NCBI GenBank assembly: GCA_017311185.1
Contig: JAESUZ010005532.1
Coordinates: forward strand, 186,001 to 250,000
DNA length: 64,000 nt
From: Proteles cristata cristata
Taxonomy: Eukaryota > Chordata > Mammalia > Carnivora > Hyaenidae
Direction of reading: 5' to 3'
The notes beneath the pieces were generated by a model. That model saw only the letters and a program-made list of their open reading frames with translations, ran no database searches and was not told the DNA's origin. Of the stretch, positions 12,241 through 23,821 are shown in pieces; position 1 is the first letter of the stretch, and every line of letters starts with the position of its first letter. The translations under genes and the position numbers were made by a program.

Positions 12241-13034
12241 CTGTCCCCGCAGTCTGGACGCTCCTCGTCCCTGAGGCCCCCAGGGCCTGCATACCCATCC
12301 CCGAGGTCAGAGCCTCCCGCCCTGCAGCTGTAAACTGAGGGCACACGCAGGTCTCGACCCACCCGGTGAACTACAGGCTCAGCGCCCAGCACACAGTGAC
12401 CACAAGTACCTGCCTTCCTAGGAGGCGCCCCAAACAAATAAGGGATGGCAGGTTTTCTAGCATTTTCTTCCACACACAAGGTCAAGCTGTGTGGCCAGGA
12501 GCAGCCCAGGCCGGCTCCGGGTGGGAGAGGCTCTCCCCGGGTTCGGAGGGATCGAGGAATTTCCTGCCCCAGCAGCCTGTCCCGGGAGGCCCCGGGCTGG
12601 GCAGAGACCCCACACACTAGCTCACCATTCCCGACCAGGTCCCCGGAGACAGGCACTCTGAGAGCGGCTCAAAAGAAAGAGCGCTGGATGCCGCGCTCAA
12701 GAGAACATCAGACTCGGTTAGATTTAAGGCCAGGAAAGGCTGCTTTCACCCGACCCGCGGGCCGAGCGGGAGAGGAGAGCAGCAGAGAGGACACAGGACG
12801 CAGGTAGGTGCTAGGCCAGACCCCCTCGGTGGCCAGGAGAGCGCCGAGTTCCGCTTTTAAACTGCTTCTGTGACCCTGGGCCTCAGTTTCCCCACCTGGA
12901 AGACCAGGGGTCTGGTCGGGTGATTTCTGCCCGGCGAGCGCGGACCTCGAGGCTCCTCCGAGCTCTGCGCCTCAGTTTCCCCCGGAGGCGCCTCCACGTC
13001 CACCCTGCGCGCGTCGCCCCGGCCGAGCGCTTAC

Positions 13035-13416
13035 CCGCGGGGCAGGCGCCCTTCTGCAGCTGCCGCACGGGGGTCCCGGAGAGCTGCAGCGCGCGCCGGC
13101 TGGCCGCCTGCAGCGCGCACACGTTGGCGTAGGTGTGCCCGTCGGTGCCGCACACGGCGTGCGCCCAGCGGCAGCGGCACACGCCGCGCGCGCACTCCAG
13201 GCTCTCCCCGCACGGCGAGTCGAGGGGGCGGCCGCAGGGCTCGCCCTCGCTGGCGGCGCACACCAGGCAGCAGTTGCACTGGTCGGGCACGTAGCCGCCC
13301 GGACAGCGGGGACTCGGGCACCGGGACACGTCGCAGCGCGCGGGGCACGACGCGGCCGGGGCTCCCGGGCCAGCGCCAGCGCGGCCAGCGCGGCCAGGAG
13401 CAGCGCGCGCCTGCAT
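13035..13416 (-). CDS. HTRA3: HTRA3 exon 1 coding part (IGFBP and Kazal-like modules)
   Basis: HTRA3 is a secreted serine protease of the HtrA family that antagonises TGF-beta signalling and is prominent in placenta and ovary (family knowledge). This exon encodes 127 codons from the ATG at 13416 to donor GTAAGC at 13034, phase 1 out. After residue 23 it is a textbook HTRA3 N-terminus: CPARCDVSRCPSPRCPGGYV, then CNCCLVCAASEGEPCG (IGFBP module), CRCRWAHAVCGTDGHTYANV and VRQLQKGACP (Kazal-like module). The first 22 residues (MQARAAPGRAGRAGAGPGAP and so on) lack a signal-peptide core. A hydrophobic LLLAALAALALA is present one frame over at 13403-13368, so this stretch seems frameshifted by two compensating indels. 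The gene and product are certain; the very N-terminus is not. Confidence 0.96.
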
Positions 13417-13599
13417 CGCGGCCGGGCCGGCGGCAGCGCGGGGACGGGCCGGCGACCAGCGGGGACGCGAGGCGCCGGCGGGGCCGGGCTGCGGCCGCCT
13501 GCGGCGGGGACGGGGCCGGGCGCGCGGCGCGCGCGCGCAGGCGGCGCGCAGCGGGGCCGCGGGGCCGTGCGGGGCGCGGGGACCGGAGAGGCGCCTGCT

Positions 13600-13760
13600 C
13601 CGTCCGGGCCGACGCTGCGAGCCTAGGGCCCCGCCGCACTTAAAGGCGCCCGCGGCCCGCCCTCGCTGGAAGGAGCGGCCCGGCCCCTCGGCCAGCCCCG
13701 CCCCGGCCCCTGCCGGCCCCCGCCCGGCCTTGGCCTTCGCCTTCCGGGGCCTGGACCCTC
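13600..13760 (-). promoter_or_regulatory. HTRA3: HTRA3 core promoter region
   Basis: On the minus strand a TATA-like CTTTAAG lies at 13645-13639, about 225 bp upstream of the ATG, which would place a start site near 13,610-13,617 and a 5'UTR of about 200 nt. A perfect GC box (GGGGCGGGG, minus strand) is at 13704-13696, with further CCGCCC/GGGCGG-type sequence up to 13,760. The position agrees with the CpG island. The start site itself is inferred, not seen. Confidence 0.6.
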
Positions 13761-14512
13761 CCGGCCCGCCGCCGGGCGAAGGGCTTGCTGGGGGCCCTGA
13801 GAAGCGGGACGGCGGGAGGAGGCGTCACCGGGGCCCAGGCCTCGGGCACTCCCAGAGCCCCCGTGGCAGCCGCGTCCCTGTCCGGGCCCAGGAGTCCTCT
13901 GCCCGTGGAAACTGACAAGTCCGGCTCTCCCTGCCCCCCCTCACCCCCAGCAGGTCCCCCGGCTCCAACTCCAGCTTGGAAGCCAATATGTCACCCCCTC
14001 ATGGCTCCCCGCCTCCGCTGGGGACAAAGCTTCAGGAAGCTTCCGCCAGACGCCCGGACTTCGCTCCTCACAGCTTGGCGGGTGCGCCCTCTTACTGACG
14101 CGCCTGACACACTTCTGCCTGGGGGTTCCAGCCCTCGGTTCTCTATGACGCTGGCAGTTGTCTACAGCTCTGTGCCTCAGTTTCCCCCTCCACCAGAGGG
14201 GGACGAAGAGCGCTTTGCGAGCTCACAGGATTGCTGGGAGAGCCCCACGGAGGGACTGGGATTCGGGACCCTCCAGCCGACCACAAACCAGCTGGTCACC
14301 ACCGGGTCGGAGCTCGGGAACAAAGGCAAATCAGAGTGGCGACTCACTGGGCAGGAAAACACGCCTGTGCGCCCTGAGCCCCGCCAGCCACCCAGTGAAG
14401 TCTGGGGAGGCTGCCTGTCCGAGGCTGCTGTCCGTAGATGCATAAGACACACCTCGCGGCCTTTCAGCGGAAACGATGGTGCCAAAATGCAGGGATTAAA
14501 AGACATGAAACG

Positions 14513-14738
14513 GGGGCACCGGGTGGTTTAGTCGGTTGAGCGTCCGACTTCGGCCCAGGTCATGATCTCGCGGTTTGTGGGTTCGAGCCCCGCGTCGGGC
14601 TCTGTGCTGACTGCCAGCTCAGAGCCTGGAGCCTGTTTCAGTCTGTGACCCCCTCTCTCTCTGACCCTCCCCTGCTCACGCTGTCTCTCTCTCTCTCCTC
14701 CTAGAAATAAATAAAACATTAAAAAAAATTAAAAGAAA
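14513..14738 (+). mobile_element. Felid tRNA-derived SINE, young copy
   Basis: Complete copy with head 'ggggcaccgggtggtttagt', the B box, the longer body 'gtgctgactgccagctcaga', TC-rich stretch and 'tagaaataaataaaacatt' tail. It has a perfect 15-bp target-site duplication 'aaaagacatgaaacg' (14498-14512 and 14739-14753). It lies about 0.9 kb upstream of the predicted HTRA3 start site. Confidence 0.96.
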
Positions 14739-17700
14739 AAAAGACATGAAACGACAAGCCTGGGACGATACACCGGCTTCTTCGTGAACATGTTAACAGC
14801 ATCTGGCCTGCGGCGGGGTCACCGGCTGAGGTTTCCACGCAGCGCGGAGCAGAAGGGACCCTTGGGGGCGCCTGCAGCAGCCACGGTGTGGCATGGAAAC
14901 GCCTGTGCCGTCTGTCTCTTGGCGTCTGCGGCTGGAGCCTCCTTCTCCCCGGAAGGAAATGCTGCACTCCGGGGCCAGGGGGGGCGTTGGTGATGAGGGA
15001 TGCTGGTTCTCATCCAAGGGTACGGACACCCAGGTTCCAGGTTAGCGATCGCTGGCCCGGGAGACGGAGAGGGAGTAGGGGAGTGGAGGGGGGTCCCCTT
15101 CCGCAAGGCTCTGGGGTCCGGGAAGTACCGGGTACTGTCTCGGATCAGGAGGGTGTGGCCCCCCCGGACAGGTGGTTGGAGGAAGCGACTGGCTGGGAAG
15201 GACATGGGGGAGGAGCCGGGGGGGGGAACCTCGGCACGAGCTCCAACGGGGTCCAGACAGGCAGTGGCCATGAGCATGGAGGTGAGGAAAACGGTGCAGG
15301 GGGGTGTGAAGGGAGGTGGGCTTCCTCTTCTAAACGACCCCTGGACAGAGGCCAACAGGACATGCATTTCTGCCTCAAAAACCTGGAAATGCCTTTTGCT
15401 TCGAGGACGTGGAGAATTTCAGCCCCTTCCTGGAACGACCCCAAACGCCGGGGGTTGGGGACCCCGGGGGTGGCCTCCCGGTTTGCGTCCCGGGCAGGGC
15501 GGGCTCAGGCCTCAGGGGTAGAGGGGGTGGCCCGCATGGTGGGGGCGTCGTGACCCAGAGCAGACGCTCCGTAGGGGTCCCGCCATGCTGCAGGCGCCCA
15601 TGTGATGCATGGAGTCTACAGGCCCTCAGGAAGGGCCGAGACCTCGTTTCTTCTCACCCTTTTGTCTACAGGTGGGGAAACTGAGCCCCCCGGACTGGCC
15701 GCTGCTACAGACGGGAGCTGTCCGGCCCTCTGTAGCTTACGGCTGCTCCCGGGCCCTGGGCGCTCTGCATACATCGTTTGACTTGGTGTTCTTGGTGCCT
15801 AGGAGGATCACGATCCTTAGGAGGAGGCTCCGGAAGGTGCGGGTCACAGCGTGTGGCGGGCTCCAATCTGGGTCTTCCTGCCAGTCCAGGCCCTTCCGTC
15901 CAGACCACACTGCCCTCAGTGGTCACTACGACTTTTACAACCGCCTTGCAAAGGGGGTGTTCGTTCCTAGCACAGATGGGGACACTGAGGCCCAGAGTGA
16001 AAGGAAACATACAAGCTCCCTCCTCTGCTTGGAGGCCGGGGTGGGGTCCCTGGGGTCGCCTTGTGCGTGGGCAGGCTGGGCTCACGCGGGCCGCGGCGGG
16101 CTATGGGCTGGCCCCGCGCCCAGATGCTCTCTCCGCTTACAGGGAATCTGTGTCCAGATGTCAAGGGCCGCTGCCGGGAGACAGTGGGAGCAGCGCCCCC
16201 TGCTGCTCACGCCCCTTTCTGCCTCCCGCCCAGCAAACAGGACACCCCCGGAGCTTCCCTGGGGGGGTAGGGGACCCCTCCCGTGGGTGCGTGTTCCTCG
16301 AAATTTGGCGCTTTGGGAAAAGCAGAGGCTCCACTGTCAGGGCCTGCAGGGAACAGGACGCCAGCTGTCCGCAGCCCAGGCTTCCCGGCTGGGTTCTGCG
16401 GGTGTCCCCCGGCACCTGCCACGCCCTCTCTGGTCCGCCACCGTCGTCCACTCTCCGACACCGCCCACGAATGCTGGAGACTGTTTTGTTGGCGTGAATT
16501 TGTCATTCATTCGTGTATATTTACTGCCCCTCACCGCCCCCATGTTTAAGGCTCTTCATGAACAGGATAAAAAAGAGAAGAGAAATAGAGCAAAGCAAAA
16601 AAAAAAAAAAAGGGGAAGGGGTAGGAAAAATAATGGGAAGCCAGAAATGAGGGTAATATACAACTTGTTATCACGAGATGATATTTTCAGTGCATGCTCA
16701 TAAATTTGTCTCTGAGCTTCCTTGTAGCCAAGGCAAAGAGGGAAACAGGATGTCCATGTGATGGAAACAAGCCCGTTGCTCCCAGGCAGCCTATTTTTTC
16801 TCACCGTCAGGAGGGGACAAGGGTCCCCCAGGGAGCCTCAGCAGAAAGACGCTGTCGGTGTCCTGACAGCTCCCTCCTCAGCGGGACCTGTGTGGCTCAC
16901 CCTACAATATTCCTCCGTGGGGACGAGGACAAGCCCAGGGGTCTTACGAGACGTGCCATTAGTCAGCGGGTGTGGTTTGCACTTTCCTGGGGTCCCGGGA
17001 TGCCAGGGGAAGCAACGGCCTCGGCGGTGGGGCCTGAGCTTGGCAGAAAGTTGTAGAAGGTGATTCGGGAGCAGGGGTGAGATCCTGAGGCTGTGCGAGC
17101 CGCCTCGCCTGCACACTCGTGAGCACACCTGTGCCTGGCCAGGCGTCCCCAGGTGCCACACTGCTGCCGGCCAGGAGCTACACGAACCTTCGTTCCACCA
17201 GCGGACTGCGGTCGGCCCACGTGGCTTGGGACACACAAGCCAGCAGGGCAAGAAGGTTCTAGAAGAAGGGAGAGGATCTGCAGGGAAGGCCACGGGAACC
17301 GTGTAGTGAGGGCCGCAGACGCTGCTCTGGGGCCGTCCAAGAAAACGTAGCTCGGGGCCCGAGGCATGGTCCCCATGTCAGCGCTGGGGCGGGGGAGGGC
17401 GGGGGTGCACAGCAGACCAGCCCCCAGCCCAGCCGTCCCGCCCTGCACCCTGCCTTATCTGTGGGCTCATGACACGGGCCTTCTGGGGGCCCCCTGACAT
17501 TCGTGGGCGAAGGGGGATACTTGCCGCGGGGCCCTGCGGACGAGGGTTCTTGCTGTAAACGGTGACCTTGCTTCTGGGTTGCAGCTGTGACATGACCGCC
17601 ATCCAGGTCATGCCTGTCCCCGCTCCAAATAGCAGCCCCTTGCAGAGGGGGACGGTGTCTCATCCCCCCAGGGCGGAGCGCTGGGCGTCGCACAGTTACT

Positions 17701-18929
17701 ACCTACACCCATCGGAATGGAACTGAGCGCATCGGGCGGGGCCTGGGCCGGGCCGGGGTCCGCCTGCCCTGGGGGCCCCCCGTGCCGCACCTCCACCTCT
17801 GCAGAGAGCCGGACAGCGGGGCCGGGCCCCGGTCCTCAGGCCAAGCTGGCCAAACTCGGGGCAGCCTCTGCCCCGTCACCCGACCCTTGTCCAGGCCCCG
17901 GGCCTCACATCGGGCGAGGTCATAGCTTATGTCACTTGGGGACCTCAAAGACCATCCCGGGCCACACCTCGGCCTGTGATAAGACTCATCGGCCCACATC
18001 AGGGGGTGACTCAGAGGGTGAGTCAGGGGGGTGGTGACTTGGGGCCACATGTCTGCAGGCCCCTCCCCTTGGCATCGGCCACACTTAGAGGAAGTGAGCC
18101 CCCCCGAGAGGGAGCCCTCTCCCCGGGGGAGGGAGGCCTGGGGCCTGTCAGGACCCGGGGGCATGGAGGGCCTTCCCGAGTGGGTGGCCTCTGAGAGGGG
18201 CTCTGAGCACAAGGGCAGGGGCTGCTGGAAGGGGTGCACAGAAGGCGGGGGGGGCTCTTGCAGGATTCAGGTACAAGATGGCGCCTCAGCTCCCGGTCCT
18301 TAAGGGGAGTGACAGAAAGCGCCGCTCAAACTGGCCTCAACGAACGGGAATTGACCTTCCTGACTGGCCCGTGGTGGGCTGGCATCAGGTGTGGCCCGAT
18401 CCAGGGACTCCCAATGTCCTCCGGCCCGTGTAGACTGTGTTCCCACGGTGCTGATGGCGTGAAGGCCACCAGCAGAGCCAGGACTCGGGAGCTGCATCCG
18501 GTCCGTGCCAGATCACCTGCGGGCTCGGCATTTTCCAGAGGACGATGGTCCCGGCCGGCAGGAAGGTGTGTCCAGAGGCCAAGCCGACGGAAGGTGCGTG
18601 CCGACTGGCACCAGGAGACATGGGCATCCCCTTCCCAGGTCCCCTGACAGGGCCAGCCAGCCTCTGCTCAGGCACCTCTGATGACGGGGAGCTCACTCCC
18701 CATCAAAGCAGTCCCTTCGGTTACTAGAATGTTCTTCCTTTGAGTTAAATTCTGCTCCTGTAACTCCGACCTTTGGACCCTGCTAGGCCCCAGAAGGCTG
18801 TAGAGAAGCCGTCCGTCCCCTCTTTGGCAAAAGAAGGCTGTAAACATCAGAGGCCGGGCCCCCGTTGTGTCTTCTCTAGTCATTTGCTATGTGACCTGGG
18901 GCCCCAACTTCTTACCTACTAGGGGATGA

Positions 18930-19465
18930 GAGGAAGGAAGCTTCCTCCTGGGGCTCCCAAGGGCCAAAGGAGGAGATGGACGTGGTGCTGGGAGGCCCCC
19001 CAAGCTTCCTGACCCCTGGTGTGCACACCCTGCATGATTCCCTTCCCCTTGAGTGTGGGTGGGCCTGACCTAATCAGGGAAGCCCTGAAAAGGGAGTGGA
19101 CCCTTCTGGAAGTCAGAGGTGTAAAGTGCACAGATCTCGGAAGTGCAAGGGGCCCCTGAAGGGGGCCGCCGGACAGGGACCTGGGGCCATGTCTAGGAGC
19201 CGAGCAGCCCCAGCCAACCACCAGCCAGAAAATGGGGACCACGGTCCTGCAGCCACGGGGAAGTGAATTCCTCCAACACCCCAAGGATGCTTCCCTCTCT
19301 GAGCCTCCAGCCGGGGGGGAGGGGGGCGGGGCGCCGGCCGACCCCCTTCGAGACTCTGAGCAAGGACTGGGCGCAGCGTGCCAGCCTCTTGACCCACGGA
19401 GACAGTGAGGCAACGAAGGTGTGTGGTTTTAAGCCACCAGGTTTGTGGAGATTTGTGAAACAACA
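18930..19465 (+). repeat. Unclassified old interspersed repeat
   Basis: The segment contains 'ggtgggcctgacctaatcag', whose exact reverse complement occurs at about 37.30 kb, and ends with 'ttttaagccaccaggtttgt', a typical end of an ancient mammalian repeat. The two copies lie in opposite orientation. I cannot name the family with confidence. Confidence 0.45.
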
Positions 19466-19914
19466 CGGAAAAGAAACGCGGGGAAGCGCTGGGGGGCGTA
19501 GGGCAGAGGGAGCGGCGGGAGGGGAGATGCCCGGACAAAGGTGGAGCGGGGCCTGGGGGCAGGGAGAGACCCCACTGTGGGAGGGGGGCCGAGTGGAGCC
19601 CCCCCCAAGCTCTGCCCGGCTCACCCTGCTCTGCCCTCCTCGGAGCGTTTCCTCAAATTCTGGGAACGGTGGGACCCAGGGTGCCTGATATACCCATTTC
19701 CTGGATGCAGAAACTGAGCTAAGAGAGTTTAAGTGGCTTTCCCCAGGCCCCTGAGCCACTGGATGAAGGGCTCAGGATTAGGGAATGCTTGGCTCCAACC
19801 CCAAAATCTGTGCTCTCTTTTCAGTACGACTCATCTGTTCATACCCATTTTATAGAAGGAAAACCGAGGCCTGGGAAGGGCAAGCGGGTTGTGGGGACAA
19901 CCAGGCTAATCGAC

Positions 19915-20105
19915 ATAAGGCCACATTCACTGAGCCTCTACCGGCAGCAGCGCAAACCCTTGGCACATGCTCCCAGGCAGCTGCTGTTACTGACACGCTC
20001 ACTTTACACCTTGAGAAAGTAGGGCACAGAGAGGTCCAATGACGTGCCCAAGGCCACACAGCAAGTGAGCCACAGAATCAGGATTCAAACCCAGGCAGTG
20101 GGACC
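19915..20105 (+). repeat. MIR SINE
   Basis: Nearly full-length: 'ctgagcctctaccggcagca' through 'gggcacagagaggtccaatg', 'cccaaggccacacagcaagt' and 'caggattcaaacccaggcag', all in the right MIR order. Another MIR half lies just before it at about 19.83-19.90 kb. Confidence 0.85.
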
Positions 20106-20799
20106 CGTACCTCCTGTCCACAAGCTGGCTGAGCCGAGGCTGGTGCAGGGGAGAGGAGACCAGATGGGCAGGGCAGGGGTGCGGCCGCCGGAAGTGAAGA
20201 AATCAGGGCCGTCCCGCCCCAGGGCTTGGGCTCTGTCTTTTCAGACAACATCCCTCGGCTTGGGCTGTGTGCAGCCCAGGCTCTTCTTGGAAATCACCCC
20301 ACCCTGGCCCCCCCCCGGGGAGGTGACCCCTCTCCTGCGAGCGCGCGTCCTGTCGGCTCCGTCCGGCACCGCTGCTCCCAGGGCCGCCCGCCCCACCCAG
20401 CCGGCTGACGGCACAGCTGGCGGCCTGCGCGGAGCCGCCCCACCTTGTCCTTCAGGCCCTGGGCCTTCTCCAGCCTCGTAGGACGGGGGGCCCGGCGATG
20501 CCCGAGGGGTCAGGCGTGGCCAAGCTTGTCAGGAGCCGGGCAGGGGTCTGGGCGCCCTTTCGCCCGCCCCTGGGCCAAGCTGCGCTGCAGGCGCCCTGAG
20601 CTGTGTCCTCGGGTCCCAGGGGACAGCGGTGCCGAAGGTGAGCCAGAGACAAAGCGTCTCAGGACCGAGGGCGAGGAGGGCGCTGATGCCCCCCCTCCAA
20701 CGGCCCCGGACCCCATTTTGGGGCAACGACTGTGTCCCCTGTAGTTTGAGTTCCCCACGTGTCCCTGTGGAGGGTCGCCTTCCATTCCCACGCCGCAGG

Positions 20800-20870
20800 G
20801 AAGAACACTGAGGCTCAGAGAGGTTAAGTGACTCGCCCAAGGTCACAGAGCGGCCCGGTTTGGGCAGCAG
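20800..20870 (+). repeat. MIR fragment
   Basis: 'actgaggctcagagaggtta' followed by 'gcccaaggtcacagagcggc' is a clear MIR 3' core. Confidence 0.8.
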
Positions 20871-21343
20871 TGCGGGCTGGGAATATCAAAGGGGCCCAGT
20901 TAGGAGGCTGGGGTCACACAGCCACAAAGATGGGATGCTCCGGGCCAGTCGGGGTGGGCCAGGGCTAGAGGCCCCCCAAGTGTCGTCCCAGGGGCTTGCA
21001 CACCTTCCGGGGCGGGAGCCTCTGTCACACACCCACCGGGGCAGCCTGCCTGCTCTGTTCCTGCATCTCCTGTGTGGGCGGCGCCCCTCACCCCACAGCT
21101 CCCGGGCCTCCCAGCCTGGACCCGGCGCCCCCCTGCAGCCCTTTCAGGCTCTGACGCGGGTCCCACTGTCTTCCAGAGCCGCCCGCCACCATAGGAGCCA
21201 AGTTCCAGGTCCCAGCTCCTTTCAAGGGTAAGCCCCGATGGGCCCAGCCCATTAACGTGTCCTGCCCCCCTTCCGAGGTGATTGGTTCAGGCGTGGGCCC
21301 CCCTAAGCAATGAGAGTCGATTCCACTTAAGAAGCAGGTTGCC

Positions 21344-21554
21344 GGGGCGCCTGGGTGGCTTAGTCGGTTAAGCTTCCGACTTTCGCTTGGGTCATGATCT
21401 CCCGGTTCGTGGGTTCGAGCCCAGCGTCGGGCTCTCTGCTGACTGCCAGCTCAGAGCCTGGAGCCTGTTTCAGTCTGTGACTCCCTCTCTCTCTGACCCT
21501 GCTCACGCTGTCTCTCTCTCTCCTAGAAATAAATAAAACATAAAAAAAAAAAAA
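21344..21554 (+). mobile_element. Felid tRNA-derived SINE, young copy
   Basis: Head 'ggggcgcctgggtggcttag', B box, the same 'gctgactgccagctcagagc' longer body and 'tagaaataaataaaacata' tail as the copy at 14.5 kb, ending in an A15 tail. The 14-bp target-site duplication 'aagaagcaggttgc' is perfect (21329-21342 and 21555-21568). Confidence 0.96.
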
Positions 21555-22689
21555 AAGAAGCAGGTTGCGGAAGCTTCCGGCTGGCGGAGTTTTTTTCCTC
21601 CAACCCAGTCTTTTTATTTCTTCGCGCGTGAGAATCAGGACCTAGGGTTCTGTAACCATCTGATGACCTTGAAGGAAGTGTCTGCCTTGGCATGAATCCA
21701 CATGAGAAGTGGAACTGAGAGAAGGAGGGAAAACAAGCAGAGCCTGGAGCCTGAAGCCTGGAGCCTGGATCATGCCGTGCCTGAAGCTGTCCTCTGTCCT
21801 CAGTGGATTAAGTCAGTAAGCCGGGTTGGGTGTCCTGTGGTTACCTGCCACTTAGATTGATGTACAGAGGCCGTGCCCAGCCAGACCCCAACAGTAGATA
21901 TGGAGTCATGAAGGCACTCAGCCCAGGGATGGGGATTATGTGCCTGTTGTTTACAGAGCACCCGTGATATGCTGGGCACTGTCTCCTTTATGCCCACACT
22001 AGGCCCCCGCTTTACACGTGAGGGCCTGAGGCGAAGGCCAGTGAAGCGGTGGCTGGGGCTTGACCCCTGCTTTGTCTCACCCAGACCCTGGGCAGCTCCC
22101 CCTCCCCACGCAGCCAGGCAGCCCGGCCCCAGCTCTGGCCCAGAGCCTGGCCTCACCGGACAGCTGGATCCGGGGAGCATCCGGCCACAGGCGGCAGGGG
22201 CCTGGGCATGGCAGGCACCTGGAGCTGGCGGGGAGCACGGGGCGTAACCACGAGCCACGACCCCGAGGGCCCAGGCTCTGACACATCCTGCCCGCTGTGT
22301 GACTGTCAGAGCTGTTTCTCTGCCTTAACACGGGCACACTTGGCCTCTGCCAGGGGACCAGCCGACCAGACGGCACAGAGCCAGGGCCCCGCCGCTCAGC
22401 CTGAGTGCCCCCTCCTTGAGGGCGGATGCACCCCAGCCTCCCGCCCCCCTGGACGACGGTCTCTGCCCTCCACCTGTCTGTCCCCCCTCTGGCTTTCATC
22501 TACTCCCTGCCCCCGCCCAAGTCCTGGCCGGCACATCTGGGCCCTTGTTCCCAGGACACCCCCTCCCCCACAGGGACTTCCTCCTCCATCCCCCTGGGGT
22601 TCTGACTGCACACCCCAGTGCTGGCATCTCCAGGACGACCCCACTTCAAAACCTCAGGTTTCAACAGCTGTCACCCATTCAGTTTTGAA

Positions 22690-23680
22690 AACGATGGCAG
22701 CTTCAGTGAGATATGATTCACACGCCATACACTGCACCCCATAAGGTATACGATTCAGTGCTTTTTGGTGTGTTCACACATGTGCAGCGGTCCCCACAAC
22801 TAATTTTAGGACGTGTGTATCGCCCCCAAACCAGCCCTGCGCCGTTAACTCTCCTTTTCCCCTTCCCCCACCGCAGCCCCCCACCCCCCACTCCCGGCAA
22901 CCAAAAATGTGCTTTCTGTCCCTGTAGATCTGCCCATTCTGAACTTTTCATGCGCACGGAGTCCTACAAGATGTGACACGTGTCAGTGCTGGGTTCCTTC
23001 TTACGGCTGCACGACAGTTCGCCACAGGGACTCGCCACACTTTGCTCATCAGATCATCTTCAACGAACATGTGGGCTGTTTCCATCGCTGTTACGAAAAA
23101 TGCTACATTATGTACAGGCTGTATGTGGACACACGGTCCCGACTGTCCTCAGCGCGTTCCTGGGAGCGGAGTGGCTGGGCCCTGTGGTCCAGCCATCGGA
23201 GGAGCCGCCAGACTGTCTTCCAAGGTGACCGCAGGACCTTATGTCGCAGCAGCACACGAGGCTCCGCTCTCTGCCTCCCTGCCAACGCTTGTTATTTTCT
23301 GTCTTTTAAAAATGTATTAAAGATCATCCTAATAATATACGAAGGGGCATCTCCTTGTGGTTTCGATTTGCACTTCCCTGCTGGCTCATGACGCTCACGT
23401 GCGTTTCGGCCATCCGTATGTCTTGCTTGGAGAAATGTCCGTCCGGATCCTTGGCCCAGCCTCCGATCGGGTTGTCTTTTTAAATTACTGAGTGGCAGGA
23501 GTTACCCGTGTGCGCTGGATAAAAGCCCCTCATCAAATATACGATCTGTGAGTATTTTTCTCCCATTCTGTGGATTGTCTTTCAACCACTGTCCTTTGAA
23601 GCACAAAAGTCTAAAGTTTAGATAAAGTGCAGTTTGTCTGTTTCTGTGTTTGTCTGCTTGTGTCCGGGGTCATATCTGAG
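22690..23680 (-). repeat. L1 LINE 3' end, antisense
   Basis: Read on the minus strand it contains the last part of L1 ORF2 (the region meaning 'RQPTEWEK.F', seen on the plus strand as 'ctcccattctgtggattgtc') followed by the old L1 3'UTR down to its end near 22,690. Diverged and broken by many substitutions; no intact frame. Confidence 0.85.
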
Positions 23681-23821
23681 GAGACCCAGCCTAGTCCCAG
23701 GGCACAAAGACCCCTGTTTCTCTAAGAGCCTTACAGCACTGGCGCTTTTCTATGCGTCTGTCCCTTCTGAGTCCTTCTGTGTGTGGTGTGCGGTAGGGGA
23801 CCCGCCGACCACCTGCCCTCC

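Larger units (their letters stand above)
2603..13034 (-). other. HTRA3 intron 1
   Basis: 10.4 kb without coding exons. Contents recognised: L2-like sequence at about 5.68-5.91 kb and 8.17-8.40 kb, MIR at 6.86-7.01 kb, a felid SINE at 8.87-9.07 kb, antisense L2 at 9.44-9.86 kb, a GC-box minisatellite at 10.56-10.80 kb, and an L2 interrupted by a hAT-like element at 11.64-12.24 kb. Between these, 2.7-5.6 kb and 7.1-8.1 kb show nothing I can name. Confidence 0.75.
12920..13830. promoter_or_regulatory. CpG island over HTRA3 exon 1
   Basis: Dense CpG dinucleotides and very high GC run from about 12.92 to 13.83 kb, spanning the promoter, 5'UTR, all of coding exon 1 and the start of intron 1. CpG density falls sharply on both sides. 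Boundaries are by eye. Confidence 0.8.
13831..22689. other. Intergenic region, left part
   Basis: No gene recognised upstream of HTRA3. It holds two young felid SINEs (14.51 and 21.34 kb), several MIR copies (15.65, 15.95, 19.69, 19.9-20.1, 20.80 kb), an A15 run at 16,598, an old repeat ending at about 19.46 kb with 'ttttaagccaccaggtttgt', and a small CpG-rich patch at 20.33-20.45 kb. Open frames of 100-360 codons here have no recognisable protein similarity and follow the high GC content. Confidence 0.7.

Noticed and set aside
13031..13639. 202-codon frame overlapping HTRA3 exon 1
   Set aside because: Arg/Pro-rich reading of the CpG island in another frame; the Cys-rich HTRA3 frame is the real one.
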